A DNA stretch of 64,000 nucleotides from Terriglobia bacterium (lineage in GTDB: Bacteria > Acidobacteriota > Terriglobia > Terriglobales > Acidobacteriaceae), in NCBI GenBank assembly GCA_020072585.1, contig JAIQGL010000028.1, positions 1 through 64,000 of the forward strand, in the 5' to 3' direction. Position numbers and translations under genes: made by a program. Shown here piece by piece: positions 26,454-36,683 of this stretch. Below the pieces are notes generated by a model. It saw nothing but the letters and a program-made list of their open reading frames with translations, made no database searches and was not told the DNA's origin. How positions within the stretch are numbered: position 1 is the first letter of the stretch; every line of letters begins with the position of its first letter.

Positions 26454-28127
26454 TTAGGTCCCCGACCGCGCCTGCGCGACATCGCTTTTCATTGTTGCAA
26501 CACAGGTGCAATGGGCGTGAAGAAGTGTTTGCCGGATGCCGGGATCCAGCTGCGCTTCAGGTTGGTCCGCCACGTGGCGGAGCCAGCGCTTCCCGAAGAG
26601 TGAACAGAGCTTCTGCCGCTGCTGGTGTTGTTCGGGCTTGGGCAGCAGGAGAAGCGCGTCCTGATGGTAGCGCAGGGCATCGCCCACATTTCTGCCCTGG
26701 AACGTCTTATTCAGGTGGATTGCACCCAGGTCATTCATGCCTTCAGGATAGTCAGGTTTGTAGCGCAGTGCGTTCTTGTAGCAATCGGCGGCCTTCTCGA
26801 GCTGGTCCAGCTCCAGATAGGCGTTGCCGAGATTGTCAAAAGCCAGGAAGTACTGCGGGTTGATGGCAAGAGTGGCTTCGCACTCCTGGATCGCGCGGCG
26901 CAGATTTTTCGCCGATAGCGCTTTGTCTTCCGCAGCGTCGCGCGTGCCCCATTCAAGATACAGGTTGGCCAGATTGTTGTGAACTGCGTAGTTCTGTCCA
27001 TTCAACTCAAAGGCGCGCGTGTAATGCTGGATTGCCAGCTCACGGTTCACGGCTGACTGGCGCCGAACGGCAGCATCTTCGCTGGCGGCCTGACTCTCGC
27101 TCAGTTGGTGATAGGCGAATCCCAGTGCCCGGTTGGACATGTCAAGATCAGGATCAATTTCCACGGCGCGCTGGGCGTGATAGACAGCATCGTCCAGAAG
27201 GCGAGGATCGTGAAAATTGTAACGGCCATATTTCTGCAGGAGCGCGTTGGCCAGCCCGCTATGGGCATACGAGCGCAGGCGGGCCTGAGAAGCGGCAAGA
27301 GCACCCTGGAAATTCCTGATGGCCTCGTTATTGCGGTCCGCGTCCCATTGGTAATATTCGAGCACTCCCATGCTATACCGTATGGCCGGATTGTTGGGCT
27401 CGAGGTTGAGCGCTTCACCGTAGTGTTTTTTGGCTTTCTGATAGTCGGCAGGCCTCTGTAGGTCCACGTAAGAAAGATAGCTGTCGAGCCCATTGGTATA
27501 GGCGCGGAACCCTGCCCAGGACTTGAAGATCTCTTCCCGGGTCAGATCAAGATAAATGCGGAAAGCAAGCTCCTCCACGGCTTCAGGGACTTTTTCATCC
27601 GTCGATTTCTCCTGGATCACCTCCCACAAGCTGGTGGCGGAGGTGCGCCACTTTGCCGGAGTGTAGAAGTCCAGGGTCGCCAGCAGCTGCAACCGCTCTC
27701 CGTATTTATGGATGCTGCCTTTCAGCCGCGCCGGACGGAACACCATCGGCAACAAACTGAACAGGAGAGTTGAGACCGCGGTCAGGAATGAACCGTATTT
27801 GCCCAGCTCCACTGAGGCCAGCAGTTTTACGTTTTCGTCCAGGCTCTGGCGGAAGGCCGGCACATCGCGATAGATGTTCCAGTTTCCAATCGTCCCAGCG
27901 GAGCGCTGATGGACGCTCTTGATATATCCGATCTTAAATAGCAGAAGATCAGCCACGCTCTTACCCAGGTCGTGCTCTTTGCTGTCATACATGCTGATCC
28001 ACGACTCAAAGAGGATCTGCTTGCGACTGCGCAGATACACCACCACGGCAATGGCAAGGACCACGAGAAAGAAGACCAGAAGCCATGACTCGGTCACGGT
28101 CCTGACGACTTCATGCGCTATCTTCAT
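26454..28127 (-). CDS. membrane-anchored TPR protein
   Basis: A 557-residue protein from ATG 28127, which has GGGAG upstream; the longer frame lacks a site. One N-terminal membrane segment (WLLVFFLVVLAIAVVVYL, about residues 15-32) is followed by a cytoplasmic part. A 200-residue helical region precedes at least six TPR-like repeats (KHYGEALNLEPNNPAIRYSMG, QHYTRAFELNGQNYAVHNNLA, YLELDQLEKAADCYKNALRYKPDYPEGM). It likely works as a protein-interaction scaffold. No partner is evident from neighbours. Confidence 0.75.
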   Translation of the reverse strand: MKIAHEVVRTVTESWLLVFFLVVLAIAVVVYLRSRKQILFESWISMYDSKEHDLGKSVADLLLFKIGYIKSVHQRSAGTIGNWNIYRDVPAFRQSLDENVKLLASVELGKYGSFLTAVSTLLFSLLPMVFRPARLKGSIHKYGERLQLLATLDFYTPAKWRTSATSLWEVIQEKSTDEKVPEAVEELAFRIYLDLTREEIFKSWAGFRAYTNGLDSYLSYVDLQRPADYQKAKKHYGEALNLEPNNPAIRYSMGVLEYYQWDADRNNEAIRNFQGALAASQARLRSYAHSGLANALLQKYGRYNFHDPRLLDDAVYHAQRAVEIDPDLDMSNRALGFAYHQLSESQAASEDAAVRRQSAVNRELAIQHYTRAFELNGQNYAVHNNLANLYLEWGTRDAAEDKALSAKNLRRAIQECEATLAINPQYFLAFDNLGNAYLELDQLEKAADCYKNALRYKPDYPEGMNDLGAIHLNKTFQGRNVGDALRYHQDALLLLPKPEQHQQRQKLCSLFGKRWLRHVADQPEAQLDPGIRQTLLHAHCTCVATMKSDVAQARSGT

Positions 28128-28233
28128 AATCTCCCAATTCACTTGTGCGACGTATTCTAACCCCGAATGCCGCCGCGATAGGGTGCGCGTGACGGTCCTC
28201 TGCCACAAAATGGTTACGGTTGTGCTTGCTGCT

Positions 28234-29133
28234 TCAGGAGTATTTTGCGGTAAGGTCTTCCAGGCTGGGTTGCGACCAGGCTTTCACAACGGTGTGTTCC
28301 GGCGGTTGGGAGTGGGTTTGCAGGTGGCGCACGAACATATCGAGTGCTGTATCCATGGTGAGAGAGGTGACGATGGCGGCGGTGAGAGTGCCTGCATCGA
28401 GAAGCGGTTTGGTCTGGTTGAGAACTCCCACGCCGCAATAGGGAAGGTTTAGCCATTTGACCCGATCGGCGCCGGGGGCATTTTCTTCAAACGCCTGTCT
28501 TGCGGCTTGGATGAAATCAGTATTTTGCGCGGCAATCAGGTGGGTATCAGAGGCGCGGACTGTCGAAAGCCGGAGCCATGAGGTCACGGAATGGTAGGCG
28601 CTCTCCGCCGTCCATTGGATCTTTAAGCTTTTGAGCTGAGCATTGGGACCAAGCACGCTCTCCAGTCCTTCTGAGCGTTGTGCAGCCAGAAAGTTTGTTG
28701 CCGGACCGCGCAGATACAGGATGGAACCGCCATGGGGAAGGATCGCCGCAAACTGGCGGCCTTGCATGCGGCCAATTTCGGTGTGGTCTTGTGACACGGT
28801 GAAAACCGGCGCTTTGGCCGTCTTGCGCAATGGCTCCAGGTAATCAACGCGCGCGTTGCTGACTACCCAGCCGATTCCCGCTGCCACGGCTGCTTCAGCA
28901 ACGCGGGGGAGCCCCTGATTATTGACCGGTTCCACGAAAATGCCATCAGGGCGTAGGGAACTGGCCTGCACAATTTCCAATACCTGCTGGCTCTGAGTGA
29001 CCGGATCGCTCTTTGCATTGATCACTCTCAGATCAACCCCCAGGCGCTCTGCCGTTGCTTTGGCCGCGGCCTCCTGTTCGCGCAAATAATTGTTTTCACC
29101 CGGGAGGGAAATCACAACGCTGAGCCTCTGCAT
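28234..29133 (-). CDS. sugar-binding periplasmic-fold protein without signal peptide
   Basis: A 299-residue protein of the Peripla_BP_4/RbsB-like fold, from ATG 29133 with AAGGAG upstream (7-nt spacing). It begins directly with the first strand, MQRLSVVISLPGENNYLREQ, followed by AAKATAERLGVDLRVINAKSDP, QSQQVLEIVQ, DGIFVEPVN and the hinge and second-lobe text SILYLRGPATNFLAAQRSEG. No signal peptide or HTH is present, so it should stay in the cytoplasm. It may be a ligand sensor. No ABC permease or kinase is adjacent. Confidence 0.7.
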   Translation of the reverse strand: MQRLSVVISLPGENNYLREQEAAAKATAERLGVDLRVINAKSDPVTQSQQVLEIVQASSLRPDGIFVEPVNNQGLPRVAEAAVAAGIGWVVSNARVDYLEPLRKTAKAPVFTVSQDHTEIGRMQGRQFAAILPHGGSILYLRGPATNFLAAQRSEGLESVLGPNAQLKSLKIQWTAESAYHSVTSWLRLSTVRASDTHLIAAQNTDFIQAARQAFEENAPGADRVKWLNLPYCGVGVLNQTKPLLDAGTLTAAIVTSLTMDTALDMFVRHLQTHSQPPEHTVVKAWSQPSLEDLTAKYS

Positions 29134-29437
29134 ATCCGCTCTCCTTATGGTCAAGTGCCCGGTGGGCTGGGCCCATCCAAGAAACTCGAACCAATTCGTA
29201 CCGGCTTTTTCACGCCCGTTAGATGTATGGGGCGTGGTATTTCCTTTATGGCCGTGGGCCCAACGTGTTTATGTAGCGGATTCTAATGCGATACTGAGGG
29301 TTTTGAGCAGGAAAGTGAAGGCGGGGAGCGTGTTTTCCTGAATTGGAAATGGAAGGACGGCCTGGGACGGCCTGGCTTCCCGGGGTTGTGGGGGAACACC
29401 CTCTATTGACCGTTGTCCTCTCCCTCTGTTTTCCTAG
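29134..29437. other. divergent intergenic region
   Basis: About 300 bp between the minus-strand binding-fold gene and galT. A short direct repeat ACGGCCTGGG/ACGGCCTGGC lies near 29353-29373. I see no gene and no clear promoter. Confidence 0.45.
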
Positions 29438-30430
29438 ATGTACATGGAATTGCGTAAAGACCCGATCACGCGCTCATGGGTCATCGTTGGCGATGATGTG
29501 GAGCGGCCAAGCCAGCCGGGCTATTGTCCGTTCTGTCCTGGAGCGCCGAACGCGCCGCAGGTGATTGCCACGTTGAATTCAGCGGACCACGGCGCCGGCC
29601 CGGTCATGGCCATGGTGCATCCTGCGCCGCTCTACCGGATTGAGGGCGAGCCGCATCGGCACGCAGAAGGAATTTATGACGCCATGAATACGGTGGGCGC
29701 GCATGAGGTGCTGGTCGAAAGCATCCGTCATGACATTGAATTGTGGCAGTCATCTGACGCGGAAATCTCGCAGTTTCTCCAGTTGACCGCGCAGCGCATC
29801 CAGGACCTGAAGGGCGACCTGCGTTTTAAATATGTGACCATGTTCAAGAACCATGGCGCGCCGGCCGGCCAGGAGTTCGGCCACCCCGTCTCCGAGCTGA
29901 CCGCCACCACGTTTGTGCCCCGGCGCGTGTTATACGAACTGCGGGCGTCGCGGGATTACTACCTGGAAAAAGAGCGCTGCGTTTTTTGTGACACTCTGGG
30001 CCAGGAGTTCCGCACCCCGGTGCGGATTGTTGAAGCCCTGAGCCACTATGTTTCTTTGTGCCCGTTCGCTTCCCGCGTGCCATATGAAATCTGGATCATG
30101 CCGCGCAAGCACGAATCCTCATTCGAAAGGTCGATCACTTCCAAGTCAGCGCAGCTGGGTGAGCTGGCAGGGCTGATTCGCCGTACTTTACAGCGGGTGA
30201 TGAGCGTTTCTGAATCGTTTCACCTGGTGCTGCACACGGTCCCCAACACCTACCAGAAGTCGAACATTTTGCAGTATTGGAAGACCGTGGACGAGGATTA
30301 TCACTGGCACATCGAGATTCTGCCGATCATGGGGACCAGGGCCAAGCCGTACTTCCTGAAAGAGGTGTATTACACCCACATCTCATCAGAGGCGGCGGCG
30401 GAGAAGTACCGCAAAATGAGTATCCGGTAA
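29438..30430 (+). CDS. galT: GalT-like uridylyltransferase with altered active site
   Basis: A 330-residue protein resembling galactose-1-phosphate uridylyltransferases: CPFCPG (Cys30, Cys33), KNHGAPAGQEFGHPVSELTATTFVPRR as two adjoining blocks, ERCVFCDTL, CPFASRVPYEIWIMPRKH and HWHIEILP (His289, His291). In canonical GalT the covalent uridylyl-enzyme uses the second His of HPH. Here that position is Val151 (HPV). The metal-site cysteines and the C-terminal HxH are kept. It may therefore be a related nucleotidyltransferase or phosphorylase rather than a true GalT. It stands alone before the heme operon. Confidence 0.7.
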   Translation: MYMELRKDPITRSWVIVGDDVERPSQPGYCPFCPGAPNAPQVIATLNSADHGAGPVMAMVHPAPLYRIEGEPHRHAEGIYDAMNTVGAHEVLVESIRHDIELWQSSDAEISQFLQLTAQRIQDLKGDLRFKYVTMFKNHGAPAGQEFGHPVSELTATTFVPRRVLYELRASRDYYLEKERCVFCDTLGQEFRTPVRIVEALSHYVSLCPFASRVPYEIWIMPRKHESSFERSITSKSAQLGELAGLIRRTLQRVMSVSESFHLVLHTVPNTYQKSNILQYWKTVDEDYHWHIEILPIMGTRAKPYFLKEVYYTHISSEAAAEKYRKMSIR

Positions 30431-30569
30431 CGATAATGATTTTCACCCCCTGAGGCGACGGGTTCGGCACGCCAGCCAGCCCCGCGTCCTGAACGACTTG
30501 GGCGGCCAATCTGACGAGATAAGTACTTAGGTGTGCGTTTTATCACACTCGGTTGTGAGCCCTAGCGGC

Positions 30570-30575
30570 TATAAT
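30570..30575 (+). promoter_or_regulatory. consensus -10 box before hem operon
   Basis: A perfect TATAAT ends 12 bases before the ATG at 30588, implying a very short leader. No convincing -35 hexamer is seen at standard spacing. Confidence 0.4.
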
Positions 30576-30587
30576 TTGCAATAACTT

Positions 30588-31412
30588 ATGCTTCCGTTGT
30601 TCTGGTTACGCGTGGCCCTGAGTCTTTACGGGGTGGGCCTGCTGTACGCCCTGGCATCATTCTGGGGCGGCAGGAAAGTCCTGACCCTGATCACCCTTCC
30701 CGCAGTGGGGTTGGGCATGGTGTTTCATTTTGTTTCCATCATAGAAAATGCAATGTTCAGCGGGACGTGGACGCCGACCTCCATGCACGGGTTGGAGTCT
30801 TTACTGGCCTTTGTGCTGATGGTCTTCTTCTTCATCGTTTATGCGCGATACCGCGCTACTTCGCCTGGGCTGGCGGTGTTTCCACTGGTTTTCTGGCTCA
30901 CCTTTTCAGCCTCATCGTACGCATCGCCCACTGAGCCTTCAGCGCCCATCTTTGTAAGCCTGCAATGGATTTATATTCACGTAGCACTCATTCTCATTGG
31001 ATATTCAGCGCTGTTCTTTAGCTTCATTCTCAGCATTCTCTATTTGATTCAGGAGCGCAACCTCAAGAGCAAAGCAGGGATGAACGGATTCTGGTCACGT
31101 CTGCCGGCACTCGCCACCATCGATGAAATCGGTTTCAAATGCCTGATCTGGGGCTTTCCGTTCATGACGCTGGGGCTGATTGCCGGTTCCATCCTGGCTG
31201 AAGCGCGTTACGGGACCAGATATTTTGCCGATCCCAAAATATTGCTTTCCGGCCTGATGTGGGTGGTATACATGGTGCTTCTGTATACCCGCTGGAGCGC
31301 CGGATGGCGGGGCCGCCGTGCCGCATATTTAGCGACATTTGCCTTTGGCGCAGCGGTACTGGCATGGGCGGCCAATAATGTCAGCCAGACGCACAGGTTT
31401 CTTGCCCCATGA
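30588..31412 (+). CDS. HemX/CcsA-like cytochrome c assembly membrane protein
   Basis: A 274-residue protein with about eight membrane segments, of the CcsA/HemX family (PF01578 type). Seen: TPTSMHGLESLLAFVLMV, WIYIHVALILIGYSALFF, FKCLIWGFPFMTLGLIAGSI, with histidines positioned as in heme-handling members (MHGLES, YIHVAL). It overlaps hemA by 4 bp, the classic hemX-hemA arrangement in which HemX can control HemA level. It could alternatively take part in cytochrome c maturation, but no other ccs gene is near. Confidence 0.85.
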   Translation: MLPLFWLRVALSLYGVGLLYALASFWGGRKVLTLITLPAVGLGMVFHFVSIIENAMFSGTWTPTSMHGLESLLAFVLMVFFFIVYARYRATSPGLAVFPLVFWLTFSASSYASPTEPSAPIFVSLQWIYIHVALILIGYSALFFSFILSILYLIQERNLKSKAGMNGFWSRLPALATIDEIGFKCLIWGFPFMTLGLIAGSILAEARYGTRYFADPKILLSGLMWVVYMVLLYTRWSAGWRGRRAAYLATFAFGAAVLAWAANNVSQTHRFLAP

Positions 31413-32677
31413 ACTTCCACGTCATCGGCGTGAACCATAACAGCGCACCTCTTGAGATGCGCGAGCGGCTTGCCGTGAGCGAAGCGCAACTGCCGGATGC
31501 CATCCGCAGCCTGGTGCAGCAGCCCGGTGTGGATGAGGGCATGGTGCTTTCCACGTGCAATCGCGTGGAGGTTCTTACCAGCGTAAAACAAGGCGCTGAC
31601 CTGCGCGGCTTTCTGGGCAGCTATTTCGGCGTGAGTCCGGCTGCGCTCAATTCCCACATTTATGAGTTTGAGCAGCGTGAGGCTGTACGTCACGTCTTTC
31701 GCGTGGCTTCAAGTCTGGATTCCATGGTGGTGGGCGAACCGCAGATTCTGGGCCAGGTAAAAGAGGCCTATGCCGTGGCCCGCGGCCTGGGAGCTGTCCA
31801 TTCAGCGCTGGAAGCGCTGCTCTCACGTGCTTTCGCCGTGGCCAAACGCGTCCGCTCGGAGACGGCGATTGGCAGTTCCAGCGTTTCTATCGCTTCAGTG
31901 GCTGTGCAACTGGCGGAAAAGATTTTTGGTTCACTCGAAGACAAGACCGTGTATTTGGTGGGCGCGGGCAAGATGGCGGAGCTGGCGGCGCGGCATCTGA
32001 TCGCGCACGGAGCAAAGAACATCGTCATTAGCAACCGGACGCATGAGCGCGCCGTGGAACTGGCGGAAAGTTTTGGCGGCAACGCCGTCCCGTTTGATCA
32101 ACTGCATGAGACGGCTGACCATGCTGACATCATCCTTACCTCCACGGGGGCGCCTGAGCCGCTGTTCCGCCGCGAGCATGGCGAGAAGCTGCTCAAGGGC
32201 CGACGCAACCGCCCCATGTTTTTTATCGACATTGCCGTGCCCCGCAACGTTCATCCGGACATGAACAAGCTGGACGGAATGTTTGTGTATGACGTGGATG
32301 ATCTGCAATCCGTGGCTACGGACAACGCGGCCGAGCGCAGGAAGGAAGCCGAGCGCGCGGAAAAGATCATCGAGCTTGAGGTGGACCGCTTCGCTTCCAG
32401 GATGAAGTCGCTTGCCGTGGTGCCGACCATCCTTTCGCTCCAGGAATATTGCGAAACCATTCGCCAGGCAGAGATTGACCGCATCCGGGGCAGGCTGGGC
32501 ACGATCACGCCGGAGCAGGAGGCAGCAATTGAGGCCATGACGCGCGGCATCATCAACAAACTGCTGCATACGCCCATAACCACGCTCAAATCTTCCACCG
32601 ATCACCCTGAGGCTGCTACCATCCATGAGATGATCCGGCGGCTGTTCAATTTGAACACCGGAAAACCCAAAGACTAA
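31409..32677 (+). CDS. hemA: glutamyl-tRNA reductase
   Basis: A 422-residue enzyme that reduces glutamyl-tRNA to glutamate-1-semialdehyde, the first step of C5 heme synthesis. Seen: [18 protein letters not shown] at the N-terminus, STCNRVEV with the catalytic Cys50, [16 protein letters not shown], the NADPH domain [17 protein letters not shown] and [17 protein letters not shown], and the C-terminal dimerisation helix. Starts inside the end of the hemX-like gene; hemC follows 7 bp after its stop. Confidence 0.97.
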   Translation: MNFHVIGVNHNSAPLEMRERLAVSEAQLPDAIRSLVQQPGVDEGMVLSTCNRVEVLTSVKQGADLRGFLGSYFGVSPAALNSHIYEFEQREAVRHVFRVASSLDSMVVGEPQILGQVKEAYAVARGLGAVHSALEALLSRAFAVAKRVRSETAIGSSSVSIASVAVQLAEKIFGSLEDKTVYLVGAGKMAELAARHLIAHGAKNIVISNRTHERAVELAESFGGNAVPFDQLHETADHADIILTSTGAPEPLFRREHGEKLLKGRRNRPMFFIDIAVPRNVHPDMNKLDGMFVYDVDDLQSVATDNAAERRKEAERAEKIIELEVDRFASRMKSLAVVPTILSLQEYCETIRQAEIDRIRGRLGTITPEQEAAIEAMTRGIINKLLHTPITTLKSSTDHPEAATIHEMIRRLFNLNTGKPKD

Positions 32678-32684
32678 AAAATTA

Positions 32685-33620
32685 ATGGCCAAACTTCGCA
32701 TCGGCTCCCGCGGTTCACAGCTTGCACTATGGCAGGCCAATCATGTGGCATCATTGCTGCGCGAGAAGCGGCACACCGTGGAGATTGAAGTCATCAAGAC
32801 CACGGGCGACAAGATTACTGACGTTGCACTGGCCCAGGTCGGCACCAAGGGAATGTTCACCAAGGAGATTGAGGAAGCGCTGGCGGATAAGCGCGTTGAC
32901 CTGGCAGTGCACAGCCTGAAGGACGTCCCCACGGACCTTGCGCAGGAGTTTGATCTGGCCGCCATCATGAAGCGCGAAGATCCGCGTGATGCGTTCATCT
33001 CAGTGAAGTTTGCCGCGCTGGAAGAGCTGCCGCAGGGCGCCAAAGTGGGCACCAGCAGCCTGCGCAGGCAGTGCCAGTTGAAGGCGGTGCGTCCTGATCT
33101 GGAAATTTTTCCCCTGCGCGGCAACGTGGATACGCGGATCAGGAAGCTTGAAGCGGGAGAATATGACGCCATTATTCTTGCTGCCGCCGGCGTGAATCGC
33201 TTAGGTCTGGATAAATATGTGCGCTCGCGAATTTCGGCGGATGTGATGTGTCCCGCGGTAGGGCAGGGAGCGCTGGCGATTGAAATTCGCCGCAATGACG
33301 CGCAGACGCGGACACTGCTGGCCTTTCTGAACGACGCGGACACGCGGGTTGCCATCGAGTGCGAAAGGGCCTTGCTGGGATCGCTGGGCGGCGGCTGCCA
33401 GGTCCCGATTGGGGCGTATGCCGAGAAGCGCGAAGGACGAGTGTATCTACGCGCCATCGTGGGCCGTCCGGACGGCAGTTTAATTCTGCGCGAGCAGGCA
33501 GAGGGCGACAGTGCCGTGAAACTTGGGCGCGAAGTAGCACAGACATTGCTGTGGCGCGGCGGCGACAAGATCCTTACGGACGTATACGCGCAGGAAGTTG
33601 TGGTGCCGAAGCAGCCATGA
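32685..33620 (+). CDS. hemC: hydroxymethylbilane synthase
   Basis: A 311-residue porphobilinogen deaminase joining four porphobilinogens. Seen: [21 protein letters not shown] with the catalytic Asp80, [21 protein letters not shown], and [11 protein letters not shown] with Cys238 that carries the dipyrromethane cofactor. Length is normal. It overlaps hemD by 4 bp. Confidence 0.97.
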   Translation: MAKLRIGSRGSQLALWQANHVASLLREKRHTVEIEVIKTTGDKITDVALAQVGTKGMFTKEIEEALADKRVDLAVHSLKDVPTDLAQEFDLAAIMKREDPRDAFISVKFAALEELPQGAKVGTSSLRRQCQLKAVRPDLEIFPLRGNVDTRIRKLEAGEYDAIILAAAGVNRLGLDKYVRSRISADVMCPAVGQGALAIEIRRNDAQTRTLLAFLNDADTRVAIECERALLGSLGGGCQVPIGAYAEKREGRVYLRAIVGRPDGSLILREQAEGDSAVKLGREVAQTLLWRGGDKILTDVYAQEVVVPKQP

Positions 33621-34423
33621 ATACCAACAAAGAAGAGCCACTCAGCGGTTGGCGCATTCTGACCACGCGCGCCAGCAAGCAAGCAGGCGGGCTGGCTCGG
33701 CCGTTGCGGGACCTGGGCGCGGAGGTGGTTGAGATTCCGACCATTGAGATCAAGCCGCCCAAGAGTTTCAAGGCTCTGGATGATGCACTGGGAAAAATCG
33801 GCAGTTATGACTGGCTCATTCTTACCAGTGTGAATGGCGTGGAAGCGCTGTTTGCGCGGCTCAAGAAACTGCATATCCAGCCAGCAAAGCTGAAACATCT
33901 GCAGGTGGCAGCTATCGGTCCGGCCACGCAGCGCGAAATTGAAGAACACGGATTGAAAGTGGCTGTAACGCCGGAAAAATATATTGCCGAGTCAGTGGTG
34001 GATGCATTGAAAGGCAGGATGGAAGGGAAGCGCGTGCTGCTGGTAAGGGCGAAAGTGGCGCGCGATGTACTGCCGATCGAGTTGCGAAAGGCCGGGGCCA
34101 AAGTGGATGTGGCCGAGGCGTATGAGACGCATGTTCCTGCGGGCGCCAAAGCAAAACTCAACCGGCTGTTCGTCAGCGACTCAACGCGTCCGGACATTGT
34201 GACTTTTACCAGCTCTTCCACGGCAACCAATTTCTTTAGTCTTTTGGAAAAAGAGCATTACCACGCTCTGCGAGAGATCTGGCTGGCTTCCATTGGGCCG
34301 GTTACCAGCGCAACGCTGCAGCAACTGGGCTTCAAGGCCAACATACAGGCCATTGAATACACCATGGAAGGGTTGGCGCTGGCGATCGCGAAGCATGTGC
34401 TGACAACACATCCGAGCGAATAG
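33617..34423 (+). CDS. hemD: uroporphyrinogen-III synthase
   Basis: A 268-residue enzyme that closes and inverts ring D of hydroxymethylbilane. The start is ATG 33617, overlapping the hemC stop by 4 bp; a longer frame runs back into hemC and is not used. Family text: [89 protein letters not shown] and [16 protein letters not shown]. It closes the hemX-hemA-hemC-hemD unit. hemB, hemE and later genes are elsewhere. Confidence 0.93.
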   Translation: MNTNKEEPLSGWRILTTRASKQAGGLARPLRDLGAEVVEIPTIEIKPPKSFKALDDALGKIGSYDWLILTSVNGVEALFARLKKLHIQPAKLKHLQVAAIGPATQREIEEHGLKVAVTPEKYIAESVVDALKGRMEGKRVLLVRAKVARDVLPIELRKAGAKVDVAEAYETHVPAGAKAKLNRLFVSDSTRPDIVTFTSSSTATNFFSLLEKEHYHALREIWLASIGPVTSATLQQLGFKANIQAIEYTMEGLALAIAKHVLTTHPSE

Positions 34424-34439
34424 TTACGCAGGGCCCACA

Positions 34440-34525
34440 ATGCACCGCCAAGACCGACAAGACCGCGAAGGTCGCAAAGGAATTTGAGTTCAGCAGTTAT
34501 TCGTTTGCGCTCTTTGCGGTAAACC
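34440..34525. repeat. degenerate palindromic intergenic repeat
   Basis: The gap after hemD carries ACCGCGAAGGTCGCAAAGG (about 34470-34489) and, about 30 bp on, CGCTCTTTGCGGT (34508-34520), which partly pair. This looks like a decayed relative of the inverted repeat at 18611-18693. It may also end transcription of the hem operon, since no standard terminator is seen. Confidence 0.5.
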
Positions 34526-34543
34526 AGCCTACTGAATCCATAA

Positions 34544-36508
34544 TCACTCAAGATTGCAACCACATTTCGCCGGCTCGGCATACTTCTTCAGGAATTCCGC
34601 CACGCGCGTATAGGCGTCAATCTGATTTTCAATCTTAGCGAAGCCGTGGCCTTCATTCTCGTAGACTTTTAGTTCGGCAACGCCATTGCGCTTTTTGATG
34701 GCGCTGGCGACCTGCTCGGCTTCCGTTCTGGGGCATCGTGGGTCATTGCCGCCGGCCAGGAGCAGCAGCGGGGCTTTAATTTGATCCGCAAAATTGATGG
34801 GTGAGCGCTCCTGCAAACGCGCCTTGTCTTTCATGGGATCGCCCATGGTTGCGATGTCATATTCGCGTAGCAGCGGATCTTCATTTTCAATTTCAGTAAA
34901 CCAGTTGACGAAGGGCACAACTGGTACTCCTGCGGCCCACAAATCGGGCGCCTTGGTGACAGCCATCATGGTGAGGTACCCGCCGTAGCTGCCGCCCATC
35001 ACGGCAACTTTCTTCGGATCGATGAAGCCGGTTTTCCTGATCCACTCGGCGGCGGAGATCACGTCTTCCAGATCGCCTCCGCCCATGTCAAAGCGGTTGG
35101 CATCCTCAAACTCTTTGCCGTAACCGGTGGAGCCGCGATAATTCGGCGCAATCACGAAATAGCCCTGGTTCACCAGATATTGAATACTGCGGCCGAACGA
35201 GTTGATGGTTTGCGATGTAGGCCCCCCGTGGATATACACGATAGCTGCGTTCTTGCCGGTTTTCTCCGCATTGAACGGAACGTAAACGAAAGCGGAGATC
35301 TGCCACTTCCCGTCCTTGCTGGGATAGCGGACCAGAAAAGGCTCAGCCAAATCTTCACTGCGAATTCCTCCTGCCAATGAATGAGTAATCTGGTGGGCTT
35401 TCTGCGTGGCGAAGTCATAATTCCACAGGTCGTTCGGGGCATTGGGACCGTCATGGGTATAGAGCAGGCGGGTGTCATCGTGGCTGAAAGCGGTCTCAGC
35501 GCCGGCCAGAGAGTTGATGCCTTTGGCCAGCGGAAGCATATGTGCTTGCCGCGTAGCCAGGTCATAGACATAAATCTCCTGGTTGCCATCGATATTTGCG
35601 GTCCACGCAAGGCGCTTGCCGTCTGGAGAAAATTTGCCTGAAGTCATTTCCCACTTATCGGTGGTGAGCCATGTGATTTTCTTTGTTGCAACATCGAGCA
35701 GCGCGGCATTCTCATAACCGTTACCGGCGTTCGATGTGATCAATACGGTTTTGCCGTCAGGTGAGAGATCGGTGGCGATGAAATTTCGTTCGCCTTCATG
35801 CGGTGTGAGATTGGTGGCATGTCCGCCGCCGGAATTGGCAATGAAGATATTCGCATTCTTGCCCGCAGAATTCTGCTGGGTAAAGACGATGGACTTGCCG
35901 TCCCTGGACCAGATGGGATTGAAGTTGCTGAGCTGCGCGGGCGTGTTGCTGGTGACGTGCGTAATTTTTTTAGTCAAGACCTCAATGATGTCGATTTCAT
36001 AGTTGGGAGATTGCTTTGCTTTTACGCTGTAGGCCAGCTTCTCGCCGTCAGGCGACCACGCGGCGCCTTCTTCTGAGACCTCAGGGCTGTTGGTCAGGTT
36101 CACCACCTGGCCGTTGCTGGCAGAGACCAGAAACAGGTCCCATTGCTCATTGCCGTCATAGTCAGAGTTGTAAGCGATCCAGCGTCCCTTGGGCGACCAC
36201 GCGATGTTTGCCTGGCGTTGATTGCTGACGGTGAGTTGCGTGGGCCAGCCGCTCTGCGAGGAAACCAGCCAGATGTTGTTGCGTCCACTGATATTGGTGA
36301 CGAAGGCGACCTGCTTGTCGTCAGGCGACCACGAACTATCGCCGACTGACCGTGTCATGTAGAGCTTTTCCACGGTGAAGGGCTGGATATCGAGTTTTTG
36401 TTTTGAGGTGATCTGGGCGGGGTCAGTGATGACGGTTGGTTGCGCCATCAGTGGCGTTGTGGCGATCCAAGTGAGCGCGAGTATTGCTATGATGCGTGCG
36501 CGATTCAT
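34544..36508 (-). CDS. secreted S9-family prolyl oligopeptidase
   Basis: A 654-residue protein with signal peptide (IIAILALTWIATTPLMAQ), an N-terminal beta-propeller with repeated SPDGK/WSPDG blades (SWSPDDKQVAF, AWSPDGEKLAYS, DLSPDGKTVLIT, FSPDGKRLAW), and a C-terminal alpha/beta-hydrolase. The catalytic triad is visible: Ser in GGSYGGYLTM, Asp in GGNDPRCP and His in ENEGHGFAKIEN. It is most like dipeptidyl-/acylaminoacyl-peptidases acting on short peptides in the periplasm. Single gene; a repeat-bearing gap separates it from nth. Confidence 0.92.
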   Translation of the reverse strand: MNRARIIAILALTWIATTPLMAQPTVITDPAQITSKQKLDIQPFTVEKLYMTRSVGDSSWSPDDKQVAFVTNISGRNNIWLVSSQSGWPTQLTVSNQRQANIAWSPKGRWIAYNSDYDGNEQWDLFLVSASNGQVVNLTNSPEVSEEGAAWSPDGEKLAYSVKAKQSPNYEIDIIEVLTKKITHVTSNTPAQLSNFNPIWSRDGKSIVFTQQNSAGKNANIFIANSGGGHATNLTPHEGERNFIATDLSPDGKTVLITSNAGNGYENAALLDVATKKITWLTTDKWEMTSGKFSPDGKRLAWTANIDGNQEIYVYDLATRQAHMLPLAKGINSLAGAETAFSHDDTRLLYTHDGPNAPNDLWNYDFATQKAHQITHSLAGGIRSEDLAEPFLVRYPSKDGKWQISAFVYVPFNAEKTGKNAAIVYIHGGPTSQTINSFGRSIQYLVNQGYFVIAPNYRGSTGYGKEFEDANRFDMGGGDLEDVISAAEWIRKTGFIDPKKVAVMGGSYGGYLTMMAVTKAPDLWAAGVPVVPFVNWFTEIENEDPLLREYDIATMGDPMKDKARLQERSPINFADQIKAPLLLLAGGNDPRCPRTEAEQVASAIKKRNGVAELKVYENEGHGFAKIENQIDAYTRVAEFLKKYAEPAKCGCNLE

Positions 36509-36644
36509 TGCTTTTATGTCGCCCCTCCGGGCTCGTCCATTTATTACAGCTTACCCAGCGCTGCGGCGCTCGGGCAAAGACATCCTCATAATCCAGGAGA
36601 AAAGAAGGTCCGCTTTAGAACCCTAACAACCTACTCTGTATTGA

Positions 36645-36670
36645 ATTTCTCCGTGCCTCCGTGCCTTAGG
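36645..36670. repeat. CTCCGTGCCTCCGTGCC short repeat
   Basis: The gap between the S9 peptidase and nth contains the doubled unit CTCCGTGC, a dispersed intergenic phrase of the same kind as the other palindromic repeats in this window. No gene is present. Confidence 0.4.
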
Positions 36671-36683
36671 GGTGAATTCGCTC

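Noticed and set aside
32741-33949. 402-residue open frame antisense to hemC/hemD
   Set aside because: It lies wholly opposite two well-conserved genes, is Arg/Ser-rich without family text, and reflects the GC-rich reverse frame.
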